The notes below the pieces were generated by a model that was given only the letters and a program-made list of their open reading frames with translations, made no database searches and had not been told where the DNA came from. Source: Nocardia jiangxiensis NBRC 101359 (lineage in GTDB: Bacteria > Actinomycetota > Actinomycetes > Mycobacteriales > Mycobacteriaceae). From it: a stretch of DNA of 64,000 bases. Numbering within the stretch: position 1 is the stretch's first letter; every line of letters starts with the position of its first letter. The stretch is from positions 1 through 64,000 of the forward strand of contig NZ_BAGB01000167.1 of the NCBI RefSeq assembly GCF_000308615.1. Reading direction: 5' to 3'. The translations under genes were made by a program, and so were the position numbers. This document shows positions 17,929-27,171 of the stretch, piece after piece.

Positions 17929-20301
17929 TCACCGATTGCGCCAGCTCGGGCGGCGTTTGGCCGCGAACGCGGTTATGCCTTCTACGCTGTCCTCACTGAG
18001 CAGCAGTTCGTCGAGTGCTGGAGAGGGATGAGTGACGGCGTCGAGAGTGGCGGCGATGCCGGCGGTCTCGGTCATGATCTGCAGCGAGACCCGGACCGAG
18101 GTAGGGCTGCCATCGAGGATCTCCTCCGCCAGTGCCCGCGCTCCTTCCAACGCGGTGCCGGAAGCGACCACGCGGTTCACCAGGCCGTAGGACTGTGCCT
18201 CGTGTGCGCCGATGCGCCGGCCGGTGAGGATCATCTCGGTGGCCACTTTGGGCGGCACGGTGCGCGGCAGGCGCACCAGCCCGCCGGCTCCGGCTGCCAG
18301 CCCGACCTTCACCTCGGATAGCGCGAACTTCGCGGTCTCGTCCGCGACCACGAGATGGCAGGCCAGCGCGATTTCGCAGCCGCCGCCCATCGCGAAGCCG
18401 TTGACGGCGGCGATGACCGGTTTGGTCATCGAGCGGCGGCTGGTCAGTCCGCCGAATCCGTTCTTGGGCACCCACATCGGTTTTCCCGACGCGGAGTAGA
18501 CCAGATCGTTGCCCGCGGAGAATGCCTTGTCACCTGCGCCGGTCAGAATTGCCACCCACAGGTCGGGGTCGGCGAAGTAGGCGTCGAAGATCTCGTCGAG
18601 TTCTTCGTTCGCCGCCGGGTGCAGGCTGTTGCGCGCCTCCGGGCGGTTGATCGTCACCTCCAGCAGGTGCCCGTTACGGCGGACCAGCACATGGTCGTAG
18701 TTGTCGCGCAACACAGCCGGACGTGCCGGGAACAGCTCGTCCATTCTGGTCCGTGTGGTGGTCACGCGATTGCCGAAACCGAACGAACGCACGTAGACCC
18801 GGGTGCCGATCGGTTCGCCGGTGCCGAGGTGATCGAGGATCTCCTGGTCGCCGGTCTGAGTTCTGGCGACGAACCGGCGGTCGTCGGCGTCGAGTCGCCC
18901 GATCACCACGCCGGTCGGCGCCCCCTTGCCGTATTTGATCGTGTAGGTCTCGATGGTCGCCCAGCCGTCAGCCTGCGGTGCCTGCGCGGGTGCCGCCCAC
19001 GCATCGATCTCGGCCTGCAGTTCGGCGCTGCGGTCGCGACGCCACTGTGCTGGGGTTGTGGAGTAGATCCCGGCGGAGTACTTGCTGAGTGTGCCCCCGT
19101 TGGCGCCGACGAGGCCGAACGCACCCGGTTCCGCGCGCAGGCGGGCGACCGTTTCTGCGACGGCGTGCATCGAGTAGTTGTTGCCTGCACCTCCGAAGAA
19201 CGGCAGGCCACCGGTGACGGTGAGGCCGCGGGGGTCGTCCGGTGCCAGGTTCAGACCGTCGCAGATATTGAATACCGCGATGGGAAAGCAGCTGTAGAGG
19301 TCGATGGTGGCGATGTCGTCCAGGCCGATCTCGGCGACCTCGAGCGCGTGCTGGATCGCACACACCGCCGTCGGCGCGGACGAAAGATCCGCGCGGTCCA
19401 TCAGCGCGGGTTCGCGCAGGTCCGCGTGACCGTGCAGGAATACCCAGCGGTTCTGCGGCACACCGAGTCGCCGTGCCGCGCCGATCGACATCAGCACTAC
19501 GGCGGCACTCTGGTTGACCTGGTCGCGGGCGACGAGGAATCGGGTGTAGGGCTCGGCGATCAGGCGATTGCGTTCGGTCGGTGTGCACAGTTCGGCCGCA
19601 TCGCGTTCTACCGGCGCGGCGGCGTGCGGGTTGGCCGCGGCCACTTTGGTGAACGGGGCGAACAGTTCGCCCATCGCGTAGGCGTACTCCTCGCGTGACT
19701 GCTTCAGCCGGGCCCGCCGGGCGTTCTCGAACAAGGCATATTGGCTCGGCGCACCGGTGAGTCCGTGTGCGGCCAGATGCCGGGAGCTCAGTCCCTTCAA
19801 GCCATAACCCCGGTCCTCGAGACTCCCGGCGGTCGTCTCGGTGAAATCCGGCTTGTCCGGAGATTCGGCCAGGTGCCGGGTAGTCGAGATGGCCTCGGAG
19901 CCGAAGATCAGCGCGACCTCGGTATCGCCGTCGGCGATCGCGCCGGCCAATTCGGTGATCAGGTGCTGCGGAGACTGACCGCCGCTGACCTCGAGGATTG
20001 CCCGCCGGGGTGCCGCGCCCACTCGGTTCGCCACAGAACGCGGATAGTTGTCGGATTTGCCCAGCGGTGCGCGAGCACCCGGAGTGGAGATCTCGAACTG
20101 CCGCACGCCGGCGACGGTGTCTATCGCCGCACTGATCGCGGTTATGTCCGCAGCGGTGTCCGTCAGTGCGGCCCGGGCGGCGTCCGCGGCGAGGTCGACT
20201 GCGGAACGGGCACGGTACTGCGGGTCGTCGAGGCGTTCGGAGGATTGCCCGACGCCGACGATGACAGGTGTGTGAGGGTCGAGTGCGGCGTAGTCGGTCA
20301 T
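17929..20301 (-). CDS. Thiolase-fold / crotonase fusion protein (790 aa)
   Basis: One uninterrupted chain with three parts. Residues 1-430 are an acetyl-CoA acetyltransferase-like thiolase fold (VIVGVGQSSER; DLYSCFPIAVF; GGLPFFGGAGNNYSMHA), but the nucleophile position reads SGGQSPQ, with no Cys. Residues about 430-530 form an OB-like segment often seen behind such proteins. From 534 a complete crotonase follows with both catalytic glutamates, E643 (GGGCE) and E663 (LSE), 20 apart as in classical hydratase. It should combine enoyl-CoA hydration with a CoA-substrate lyase or transferase step. It is the last gene after the ACAD pair, so dehydrogenation, hydration and cleavage may be sequential. 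Fusion is seen; cleavage chemistry is inferred. Confidence 0.9.
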   Translation of the reverse strand: MTDYAALDPHTPVIVGVGQSSERLDDPQYRARSAVDLAADAARAALTDTAADITAISAAIDTVAGVRQFEISTPGARAPLGKSDNYPRSVANRVGAAPRRAILEVSGGQSPQHLITELAGAIADGDTEVALIFGSEAISTTRHLAESPDKPDFTETTAGSLEDRGYGLKGLSSRHLAAHGLTGAPSQYALFENARRARLKQSREEYAYAMGELFAPFTKVAAANPHAAAPVERDAAELCTPTERNRLIAEPYTRFLVARDQVNQSAAVVLMSIGAARRLGVPQNRWVFLHGHADLREPALMDRADLSSAPTAVCAIQHALEVAEIGLDDIATIDLYSCFPIAVFNICDGLNLAPDDPRGLTVTGGLPFFGGAGNNYSMHAVAETVARLRAEPGAFGLVGANGGTLSKYSAGIYSTTPAQWRRDRSAELQAEIDAWAAPAQAPQADGWATIETYTIKYGKGAPTGVVIGRLDADDRRFVARTQTGDQEILDHLGTGEPIGTRVYVRSFGFGNRVTTTRTRMDELFPARPAVLRDNYDHVLVRRNGHLLEVTINRPEARNSLHPAANEELDEIFDAYFADPDLWVAILTGAGDKAFSAGNDLVYSASGKPMWVPKNGFGGLTSRRSMTKPVIAAVNGFAMGGGCEIALACHLVVADETAKFALSEVKVGLAAGAGGLVRLPRTVPPKVATEMILTGRRIGAHEAQSYGLVNRVVASGTALEGARALAEEILDGSPTSVRVSLQIMTETAGIAATLDAVTHPSPALDELLLSEDSVEGITAFAAKRRPSWRNR

Positions 20302-20387
20302 GATGTGGTCCTGTCGTGAATGAGGCGGCCTGGCGCAGTCGAGTTCTGCCAGAACTCGTGGGTGAGTAGTGATTTGATCACTGCTGG

Positions 20388-21503
20388 TTAAATGCCGATG
20401 CGCTGAGCCAGTGCCTCGCGATGTGCGAAGGCATCACCCAGGAACACTTCCGACGAGCGGGCGCGCTTGAAATACAGGTGAGCCGACATCTCCCAGGTGA
20501 AGCCCATACCGCCATGGAACTGGATGTTCTGGTGCGCCGCGGTCACGAATGCCTCGGTGCAGTAAGCCTGGGCCAATGCGGCCGCGGCGGGAAGTTCGTC
20601 GTTGTCTGCTGCGGCGGCTTCGAGAGCGTAGTACGCCGCCGACTTGGCCGACTCGACCTCGATGAGCACATCGGCGGCCATGTGTTTCAGTGCCTGGAAT
20701 GCGCCGATCACCTGCCCGAACTGCACACGCGAGTTCAGATAATCGACGGAGGTGTCCAGCACCGCCTGAGCCCCGCCGGCCTGCTCGGCGGCGAGGGCGA
20801 CGGCAGCGAAATCGAAGACCCGCTCCAATACGTGTCGGGCGCCGCCTTCGGCTCCGATCAGGCGTGCCGCAGCGCTGTCCAGCTCCACCGTCGCGAACTT
20901 CCGCGTTTGATCGAGAGTGATCGAGGTTTCGCGGGTCAGTCCGGAAGCCTCCGCGTCGACGGCGAACAACGAGATGCCGCTCGCGGTCCGCGCGGGCACG
21001 ATGATCAGCTGCGCATTTGCTCCGTCCAGCACGAAAGGCATTGCGCCACTCACGGTCCAACCGTCGGGCGAGTGGTTCGCCCGAACGGTGACACCATCCG
21101 GGCCCCAGCGTCCGTGGTCTTGCGGCAGTGCCACGGTGGCGATCAGGGAACCGTCGGCGATCGCGGGTAGGTACTGTTGCTTCGCCTCTTCGTCACCCGA
21201 CTCGAGCAGGGCAGTGGCAGCGAGTACCACCGTGGAGAAGAACGGCGCGCACAGCAGCGTGCGGCCCATTTCCTCGAGCACGATGCCCAGTTCGACCCAA
21301 CCCGCACCCTGGCCCCCGTATTGCTCCGGGATCGCCAGGCCGTGCAGGCCGAGTTCTTGCGCCATCTGGGTCCATACCGCGGGGGCGTACCCTTCCTCGG
21401 TATCCATCAAGCGCCTGACCTCGGTTTCCGGTGACTTGGCTCGAAGGTAGTCACGGACGAGATCGCGCAACTGGTCCTGGGTTTCGGTGAATGATCCGAA
21501 CAT
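20388..21503 (-). CDS. Acyl-CoA dehydrogenase, beta-type subunit (371 aa)
   Basis: Short ACAD with HGGMGFTWEMSAHLYFKRAR near the C-terminus; the Glu in FTWE is the catalytic base position used by FadE27/FadE29-type subunits. The FAD-loop motifs are weak, as expected for one half of a heteromeric enzyme. It starts 10 nt after the alpha-type subunit (ATG 21503, GGAG upstream), so it is probably produced in step with it to form an alpha2beta2 tetramer. Such tetramers act on ring-bearing or branched acyl-CoAs. About 87 nt separate it from the following thiolase-crotonase gene. Confidence 0.92.
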   Translation of the reverse strand: MFGSFTETQDQLRDLVRDYLRAKSPETEVRRLMDTEEGYAPAVWTQMAQELGLHGLAIPEQYGGQGAGWVELGIVLEEMGRTLLCAPFFSTVVLAATALLESGDEEAKQQYLPAIADGSLIATVALPQDHGRWGPDGVTVRANHSPDGWTVSGAMPFVLDGANAQLIIVPARTASGISLFAVDAEASGLTRETSITLDQTRKFATVELDSAAARLIGAEGGARHVLERVFDFAAVALAAEQAGGAQAVLDTSVDYLNSRVQFGQVIGAFQALKHMAADVLIEVESAKSAAYYALEAAAADNDELPAAAALAQAYCTEAFVTAAHQNIQFHGGMGFTWEMSAHLYFKRARSSEVFLGDAFAHREALAQRIGI

Positions 21504-21513
21504 CGTCGTGCTC

Positions 21514-22749
21514 CTAGCTCTCGGACGGTCGGGTCGTGCCGCCCTTGCGGACGTCGCGGAATGGCACGCCCCGGTCTGGTTCGTAACCCTTGGGCAGGCC
21601 GAGGATCCGTTCGCTGATGATGTTGCGTTGAATCTGATCGGTGCCGCCGCCGATCGAGTTGATGAACGACCACATCAGCTCGTGGTCGACCTCGTAGGCT
21701 TGTTCGTCGGCCTGGTCGTAGAGCAGACCGCGTGCGCCGAGCAAACGGAACCGCAATGCCCAGGACGAGTGCAGGATGCGCGATTTCGCGAGTTTTCCCA
21801 GCGATGCGAGTGAGGAACCGCCGCCTGCCTCGATCTGCTTGCGCGCGCGTATCGCGTTCCAATCGTTCACCAGACGCCACGAATGGATGCGCATGATCTC
21901 CTGCCGCACGGCCTGGTCGTCGAGTTCACCGGCTTCCCGCGCCGCCGCGATGAGGTCGTTCGAGCCGGTGAAAATCGGTGCCCGGCCGTCCTTTTCGCGT
22001 TTCGCCGCACCGAGCTCGAAGCCCATCGTGCGGCGTTCCTCCTTGAGCGCGGTCTGCAGCACTCGCCATCCGTCGTTCAGTTCACCGATGAGCGCACCCA
22101 CCGGAACACGGACATCGGTGAGGAACACTTCGTTGAAGTCCGACTCCCCGGTCATCTGCTTGATCGGGCGGACCTCGATGCCGGGCAGATCCATCGGGAT
22201 GATGAAGAAGCTGATCCCGGCATGTTTCGGCTTGTCCCAGTCCGTCCGCGCGAGCAGCAGCGCGCAGTCGGCCTCGTGCCCGCCGGTCGTCCAGATCTTC
22301 TGGCCGTTCACGACGAACACGTCGTTGTCCAGTTCTGCCCGTGTCTGCAATCCTGCCAGGTCCGAGCCGTTACCGGGTTCGCTGTAGAGCAGGCACCCGC
22401 GACTCCATTCGCCCGACAGCAATTTGGGCAGCACGTCGCGCTTGAGCTCCGGGGAGCCGAATTCGACGATCGTATTTCCAGCGAGCGCGGGATAGCCACG
22501 GCTCTCGATGGCCGCTCCGCGCGCGCCCACCGCACGGAATTCCGCCGCGATCGTTTTCGCATCCGCTCGGGACAGGCCCAGGCCGTAGGCATCCTTCGGC
22601 CAGGTGGGCGCGGCCCAGCCGGCGTCGACCACTCGACGTCGCCACGCGGCGTCGTTCACACCCTGCCAGTTGTCCGCGAGCCAGGAACGTACTTCCTCGG
22701 CAACGCTCACCTGTGGCGCCGTCACCGGCGGCCCATCCGTGCTCGTCAT
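21514..22749 (-). CDS. Acyl-CoA dehydrogenase, alpha-type subunit (411 aa)
   Basis: ACAD with LLYSEPGNGSDLAGLQTRAE (FAD/substrate loop), VNGQKIWTTGGHEAD and the C-terminal FINSIGGGTDQIQRNIISERILGLPKG that holds the FAD diphosphate. No Glu is seen at the TWE position, so it needs the partner subunit at 20388 for the base. First gene of the minus operon 22749-17929. It diverges from the tandem CaiB gene over a 290-nt spacer; that spacer shows no palindrome as good as those elsewhere in the window. Confidence 0.92.
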   Translation of the reverse strand: MTSTDGPPVTAPQVSVAEEVRSWLADNWQGVNDAAWRRRVVDAGWAAPTWPKDAYGLGLSRADAKTIAAEFRAVGARGAAIESRGYPALAGNTIVEFGSPELKRDVLPKLLSGEWSRGCLLYSEPGNGSDLAGLQTRAELDNDVFVVNGQKIWTTGGHEADCALLLARTDWDKPKHAGISFFIIPMDLPGIEVRPIKQMTGESDFNEVFLTDVRVPVGALIGELNDGWRVLQTALKEERRTMGFELGAAKREKDGRAPIFTGSNDLIAAAREAGELDDQAVRQEIMRIHSWRLVNDWNAIRARKQIEAGGGSSLASLGKLAKSRILHSSWALRFRLLGARGLLYDQADEQAYEVDHELMWSFINSIGGGTDQIQRNIISERILGLPKGYEPDRGVPFRDVRKGGTTRPSES

Positions 22750-23039
22750 GTTTCCCTCTCCGAAATGTCACCCCGTTGTGGTCTGATCCCGACATTTCCA
22801 TGTCGCGCGACGGCGGTAAACGATCTGCTTGCTCACGACCAGATGTGCGGTTCGGACATGCACCAGGTCCCGGTAGATGAGCGATCCGCACATGGGTCGG
22901 TGTCCCGATCCATGATGTACAGCGCAGGGTGCGCGCGCCAGCATTGGGCTCACAGTGCCCGGTCGTACGTCGTCCTGAGCAACGACGCCGAGATATGGGC
23001 GGCGTGAGAACGCCAATCGCACCGACAAGGAAGTTGGCC

Positions 23040-25433
23040 TTGAGTAACAGCACCCCCAGCTACGATCCGCCCCTGCTCGGCGTCCGGGTCGTCGACCTCA
23101 TCTCCGGTCCGATGCAGAACGTCGGCCGGCATCTCGTCGATCTCGGCGCATCGGTCACCCGTGTGCACCTGACAGGCGTCACCGATGATGACAGAGGCTT
23201 CGGCCCGGTCGTCGACGGTGTCCCTCTCGGCACCGCCATCGCCACCCGGGGTACCCGGGCGGTCGTTATCGATCGGTCGACTCGTGCCGGGCGAGCGGAT
23301 TGGGACGAACTCCTGACGGCGTCGGACATTCTCCTCGAGAACACCGCGCCCGGTAGTCCGGCCGAGGCGGCGCTGGATGCCGCAGAGATCCGAAAGGGGC
23401 ACCCGGCCCTGGTTCTGTTGTCCGTCAGTGATTTCGGCCGCGGCAACGACTTCAGCACCTGGCAGGCCACTACGCCTGTCCTGCACGCACTCACCAGCGA
23501 GCTGTCCCGTTCCGGCCTTCCGGGGCGCGACCCGCTCGTACCGCCTGGAGAGCTCCCCTACGACGTTGCCGCCGCACAAGCGGCGTTCCTGACTCTGAGT
23601 GTGTACCTCGACCGTCTGCGGACGGGACGGGGCGACCGCATCGACTTCTCGATCCTCGACGGCGCGATGCAGGCACTCGATCCCGCCTACGGCATGACCG
23701 GCAGCGCGTCGGCCGGGGTGCCGCTCAGCGCGCTGCCTCGAGGACGCGCCGACGAGCGTTACAAATATCCGATTATTCCCTGCAAGGACGGGTTCGCAAG
23801 GATCTGTGTGCTGGCCACGCGGCAATGGCGGGGCATGTTCGAGTGGATGGGCCGTCCCGAGGAATTCGCCGGCCCGGAGTACGACAAGCTGATAGTCAGA
23901 TTCCGGTCATCGACTCTGCTGCCCGCCATCGCACGGCATTTCGCCGACAAGACGCGCGCCGAACTCGAGCAGCAGGGACAGCGATACGGGGTCCCGACGG
24001 CCGGGGTGCTGACGTTGGACGAAGCGCTGACAACCGAGCAGATTCGTGCGCGCGGATTCCTGCGCCGGGTCGAAATCGCACCGGGTCTGGCCGGTCCGAT
24101 TCCGGCCGGGGTGGTCGAGATCGATGGTGCCCGAGCGTGGGTCGACGCCGCGGCCGACGCCGCAGTGGGGCGGCCGAGCAGCGCGATCCTGGCTTCACGC
24201 CCGCGGACCCGGGACAACCTGCCACTGGACGGGATTCGTGTGCTGGACCTCGGTGTCATCGTGGTGGGCGGCGACACCGGGCGGCTGTTCGGCGATCTCG
24301 GCGCGGACGTGATCAAGATCGAGAATTCCGCCTTCATCGACGGCGCCCGCGGCTCGCAGGGGCCGGCCGGAATGACACCCGGATTCGCCGCCGGTCACCG
24401 CAACAAGCGCAGCATCGGCATCAACCTCCGCGACCCCGAAGGCAAGCGACTGGTCCGGGAACTCGCCCGCTCCGCGGATGTCGTGCTGACGAATTTCAAA
24501 CCCGGAGTGATGAATTCACTGGGGCTCGACTACGCCTCGCTCGAAGATGTCAATCCCGGCATCGTGGTCGTCGACAGCTCCGCCTTCGGGCCCACCGGTC
24601 CATGGTCCAAGCGGCTGGGCTACGGCCCCTTGGTCCGGGCCGCCACCGGTTGCACCGATCAGTGGGTGTATCCGGGCGAGCCCGGCAGTTTCAGTGACGC
24701 GATCACCGTGTACCCGGATCACGTCTGCGCTCGAATCGGCGCGATGGCCGCGCTCGCGCTGCTGATCCGCCGTGAACGCACGGTGCGTGGCGGGTCGGCG
24801 AGCATCGCGCAGTCGGAGGTGATGTTGAGCCATTTCGGCTCGCGGATCGTCGCGGAAGAACTTGCCGAGGGCGGCCGCGCCGTGACCGGCGGCGTGCACG
24901 ATGCCCCGTGGGGTGTTTTCGCCGCCGCGGGCGACGACGAATGGGTGGCGGTCACGGTACGCGGCGATGCCGATTGGGCGGCGCTCTGCGCGGTGATCGA
25001 GCGCCCCGATCTGATGTCGGATGCGAGCTTGTCCACCGCGGCCGGACGGATGACGCAGCGCGAACGCGTCGAGACGGCGGTATCGGACTGGACTGCCGAG
25101 CATGCCCCTTTCGACGTGATGGCGACATTGCAGGCCGCCGGGGTTCCCGCCGGTGCGATGCTGCGCGCGATCGATCTGCCGGAATGGGAATACTGCCGCG
25201 GCCGCAACACATTTCGCGTGGAGGATCATCCGTACGGGAGAGAGCCCTATGTGATGGAGAATGTGCAGATTCACGCCGAGAGTGTGGCCGTGCCGCCGCT
25301 CGGTCCGGCACCGCTGCTCGGTGAGCAGACCTACCGGATCGCGCAGGATCTACTCGGCTTGGACGAGGCGCAGATCGATGACCTCGTGAGCCGGGGAGTC
25401 CTCGAAGTTGCTTCTCGTCCCCAGGTCCGGTAG
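23040..25433 (+). CDS. Tandem CaiB/BaiF-type CoA-transferase, catalytic Asp replaced (797 aa)
   Basis: Two family III CoA-transferase modules in one chain: about 1-380 (GVRVVDLISGPMQNVGRHL) and 395-797 (GIRVLDLGVIVVGGDTGRLF, GADVIKIENS, NKRSIGINLRDPEGK). At the catalytic Asp position (G-[YFH]-D) module 1 has Gln (STWQATTP) and module 2 has Gly (LGYGPLVRA). The TTG at 23040 is chosen because AAGGAAG lies 6 nt upstream; an ATG at 22995 is possible but has no such site. A LysR gene follows 82 nt downstream. It may be a CoA-transferase using another residue, or a structural/binding protein. Confidence 0.85.
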   Translation: MSNSTPSYDPPLLGVRVVDLISGPMQNVGRHLVDLGASVTRVHLTGVTDDDRGFGPVVDGVPLGTAIATRGTRAVVIDRSTRAGRADWDELLTASDILLENTAPGSPAEAALDAAEIRKGHPALVLLSVSDFGRGNDFSTWQATTPVLHALTSELSRSGLPGRDPLVPPGELPYDVAAAQAAFLTLSVYLDRLRTGRGDRIDFSILDGAMQALDPAYGMTGSASAGVPLSALPRGRADERYKYPIIPCKDGFARICVLATRQWRGMFEWMGRPEEFAGPEYDKLIVRFRSSTLLPAIARHFADKTRAELEQQGQRYGVPTAGVLTLDEALTTEQIRARGFLRRVEIAPGLAGPIPAGVVEIDGARAWVDAAADAAVGRPSSAILASRPRTRDNLPLDGIRVLDLGVIVVGGDTGRLFGDLGADVIKIENSAFIDGARGSQGPAGMTPGFAAGHRNKRSIGINLRDPEGKRLVRELARSADVVLTNFKPGVMNSLGLDYASLEDVNPGIVVVDSSAFGPTGPWSKRLGYGPLVRAATGCTDQWVYPGEPGSFSDAITVYPDHVCARIGAMAALALLIRRERTVRGGSASIAQSEVMLSHFGSRIVAEELAEGGRAVTGGVHDAPWGVFAAAGDDEWVAVTVRGDADWAALCAVIERPDLMSDASLSTAAGRMTQRERVETAVSDWTAEHAPFDVMATLQAAGVPAGAMLRAIDLPEWEYCRGRNTFRVEDHPYGREPYVMENVQIHAESVAVPPLGPAPLLGEQTYRIAQDLLGLDEAQIDDLVSRGVLEVASRPQVR

Positions 25434-25515
25434 CCGTGGCGGACCTGGGCCATGGGTGGTTCGGCGTCCTCACATAACATGCGTCCAGGGGTCGACGACG
25501 ACGTGGGGCGATCAC

Positions 25516-26436
25516 ATGAGTATTGACTTCACCCGCCTGAAGTATTTTCTAGCGGTCGCGGAAGAACTGCACTTCAAGCGTGCCGCCGATCGGTTGCACA
25601 TCACCCCGCCCCCGCTCAGCAAACAGATCAAGCTTCTGGAACGCGAGGTCGGCGGCCCGTTGTTCGAACGCGACTACCATGCGGTGCGGCTGACGGCGCT
25701 GGGCACTGCCCTCGTCACGCCTGCGCGGCGGATACTCGATCTGGTCGCCGAATTCGAGGCGACCGCGAACAGCATCACAGATCGCGTCGAGCCGCTACGG
25801 GTGGGCGCGACGGCGTATGCGCCCTCGGATCTGTTGTACGCATTCGAAGACGCGGTGTGTCAGCTGACTACACCGGCGGAGTTCAGCATTCCGGGTTCCG
25901 CGGCAGAGGTGGCCGCACACCTGGTCGCCGGTCATTTGGATCTGGGCTTGATCCATCTGCCGTGCACCGACTCCAGGGTCGATTACCGGGTGATCACCCG
26001 CTACCAGAGTGGGATCGCGGTACGCAGTGATGATCCGTTGGCGTCACGCTACGCCGTGACCATGGCGGATCTGCGTGATCGGCAGGTTGCCATAGACATC
26101 GCCAGTGTCAACCAGCTCGCAATGTCGACCCTGGTTCGCCAGCTCGACAAGCGCGGTGTGACCCAGGTCGTTCACGCCGCCCCGGGTCGCAGGGGAAGTG
26201 AGGTCGAACTCGCGGCACAGGTCCGCAGCAAACGACTGGTGCTTCTGGTCGCCTACGCTCCCGATTCGTCCTTGGGGCGGGTGTTCTCACCGCCGGAGTT
26301 CAAGCTGATCCCGATCGAGGACAGAAGTTGGCGCGAAGGTCAGCTTGCACTCGCATGGCTGCGTGACCGGACAACGCCGCACCCAGCGCTGGCGTCGGCG
26401 ATCGAGGACTTGACCGCCCTTTTCGAAACCGAGTGA
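25516..26436 (+). CDS. LysR-family transcriptional regulator (306 aa)
   Basis: N-terminal winged HTH: LKYFLAVAEELHFKRAADRL, ITPPPLSKQIKLLEREVG, LFERDYHAVRLT. This fits the LysR subgroup with PPLS in the recognition helix, related to CatR/BenM-type regulators of aromatic and acid catabolism. The effector-binding domain covers about 90-306. ATG at 25516 is preceded by GTGGGG. It lies downstream of the tandem CaiB gene in the same direction and is the likely regulator of it and the divergent ACAD operon, though no T-N11-A site was proved. Confidence 0.92.
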   Translation: MSIDFTRLKYFLAVAEELHFKRAADRLHITPPPLSKQIKLLEREVGGPLFERDYHAVRLTALGTALVTPARRILDLVAEFEATANSITDRVEPLRVGATAYAPSDLLYAFEDAVCQLTTPAEFSIPGSAAEVAAHLVAGHLDLGLIHLPCTDSRVDYRVITRYQSGIAVRSDDPLASRYAVTMADLRDRQVAIDIASVNQLAMSTLVRQLDKRGVTQVVHAAPGRRGSEVELAAQVRSKRLVLLVAYAPDSSLGRVFSPPEFKLIPIEDRSWREGQLALAWLRDRTTPHPALASAIEDLTALFETE

Positions 26437-26452
26437 CAGATGTCGCCCGATG

Positions 26453-26645
26453 TCACCGCGCGGCTACTTTTCGCAGTCGCAGTAATTCCTCTGGCACGGT
26501 GCCGGCTACCAGGGTGCTGTTCCGGTCTGGACGTGCCATTCGTCGGAGCGGAAGTCCTGGAACCGGACGGAATGGTGGAGGCCGACGCGCTGCATGCCCG
26601 GGTTCGTCGATGGTGATGGTGTGCGGGGAGTGCGGAGGACATCGG
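26453..26645 (-). pseudogene. Decayed 3' fragment of a tesB-like thioesterase gene
   Basis: On the minus strand, TIDEPGMQRVGLHHSVRF-type sequence followed by DFRSDEWH corresponds to TIDEPGMQLASLDHSV and DFRADEWH of the intact tesB (13654-14571), and DRNSTLVAGTVPEELLRLR to DRNGVLVASTMQEGLLRL. The two pieces are in different frames and about 58 nt between them are missing. Only the last quarter of the gene is left. It is not a functional gene. A copy of the promoter region seen at 17697 lies just to its right. Confidence 0.85.
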
Positions 26646-26709
26646 TGTCGAGCGGTGAATGCCGCTCGCCCGAGGGGACTACGCGAGGCACATTGCATGT
26701 ACCTCGCAT

Positions 26710-26744
26710 CGCTTACTTATAGTACTATCTAAACTATGTGACAG
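26710..26744. repeat. Promoter-region repeat, copy 2 of 2
   Basis: 34 of 35 bases equal 17697-17731; the similarity continues more weakly to about 26795. It faces the tesB remnant on the left and the small conserved gene at 26824 on the right, so it may still drive one or both directions. Confidence 0.8.
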
Positions 26745-26823
26745 AGGCCACCGGCCGGTGCAGTATCGAGAACACTCACCGGTGATGTGGACCGGTCCGG
26801 CAACAGGCACACATGGAGGCACC

Positions 26824-27132
26824 GTGATTCTGAAGGTAGGCCAGGCGCTGGCGAGTACCACCGATGCGACCGCGCTCATCGTCGTGCGCGCACCCACCCG
26901 GGACATCGCCTTGACCTGCGGCGGTGCGGAGATGGTGGCAGGTAGGGCCGGGGTCGGCGACGGCAGCGGTATCTCCCCCGCGCATCGCGGCGGCACCCTG
27001 CTCGGCAAGCGCTACGTCGACGAGGAGGCCGGGCTCGAGGTGCTGTGCACCAAGGCCGGTGACGCCTCGTTGGCGGTGGATGATCGCCCGCTGGAGGTCA
27101 AGCAGGCCAAACCGCTTCCTTCCTCGGACTGA
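26824..27132 (+). CDS. Small conserved actinobacterial protein (102 aa), function unknown
   Basis: Begins at a GTG preceded by GGAGG at 4 nt. The sequence opens VILKVGQALASTTDATALIV and contains LTCGGAEM, GTLLGKRYVDEEAGLEVLCT and a Lys/Pro ending AKPLPSSD. I recall similar small proteins next to acyl-CoA synthetase genes in Nocardia-like genomes, but no role is known. No signal peptide or membrane segment; two Cys residues (CGG and LCT) could bind metal, which is speculation. It is 39 nt upstream of the acyl-CoA synthetase and probably co-transcribed. Confidence 0.75.
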   Translation: MILKVGQALASTTDATALIVVRAPTRDIALTCGGAEMVAGRAGVGDGSGISPAHRGGTLLGKRYVDEEAGLEVLCTKAGDASLAVDDRPLEVKQAKPLPSSD

Positions 27133-27171
27133 CCACCGGCTCGATCAGTACGTGAACCCTTGGAGTTGCGA

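Noticed and set aside
21193..25324. Short Arg/Pro/Gly-rich frames within the ACAD and tandem CaiB genes
   Set aside because: Typical alternative-frame products of GC-rich coding DNA, with no start signals.
26453..26744. Insertion sequence or transposon end
   Set aside because: No transposase, terminal inverted repeats or target-site duplication could be seen around the tesB remnant or the promoter repeat.
26659..26823. N-terminal extension of the small 102-residue protein to 26659
   Set aside because: It would run through the duplicated promoter block; the GTG at 26824 has GGAGG in front and starts the conserved sequence.
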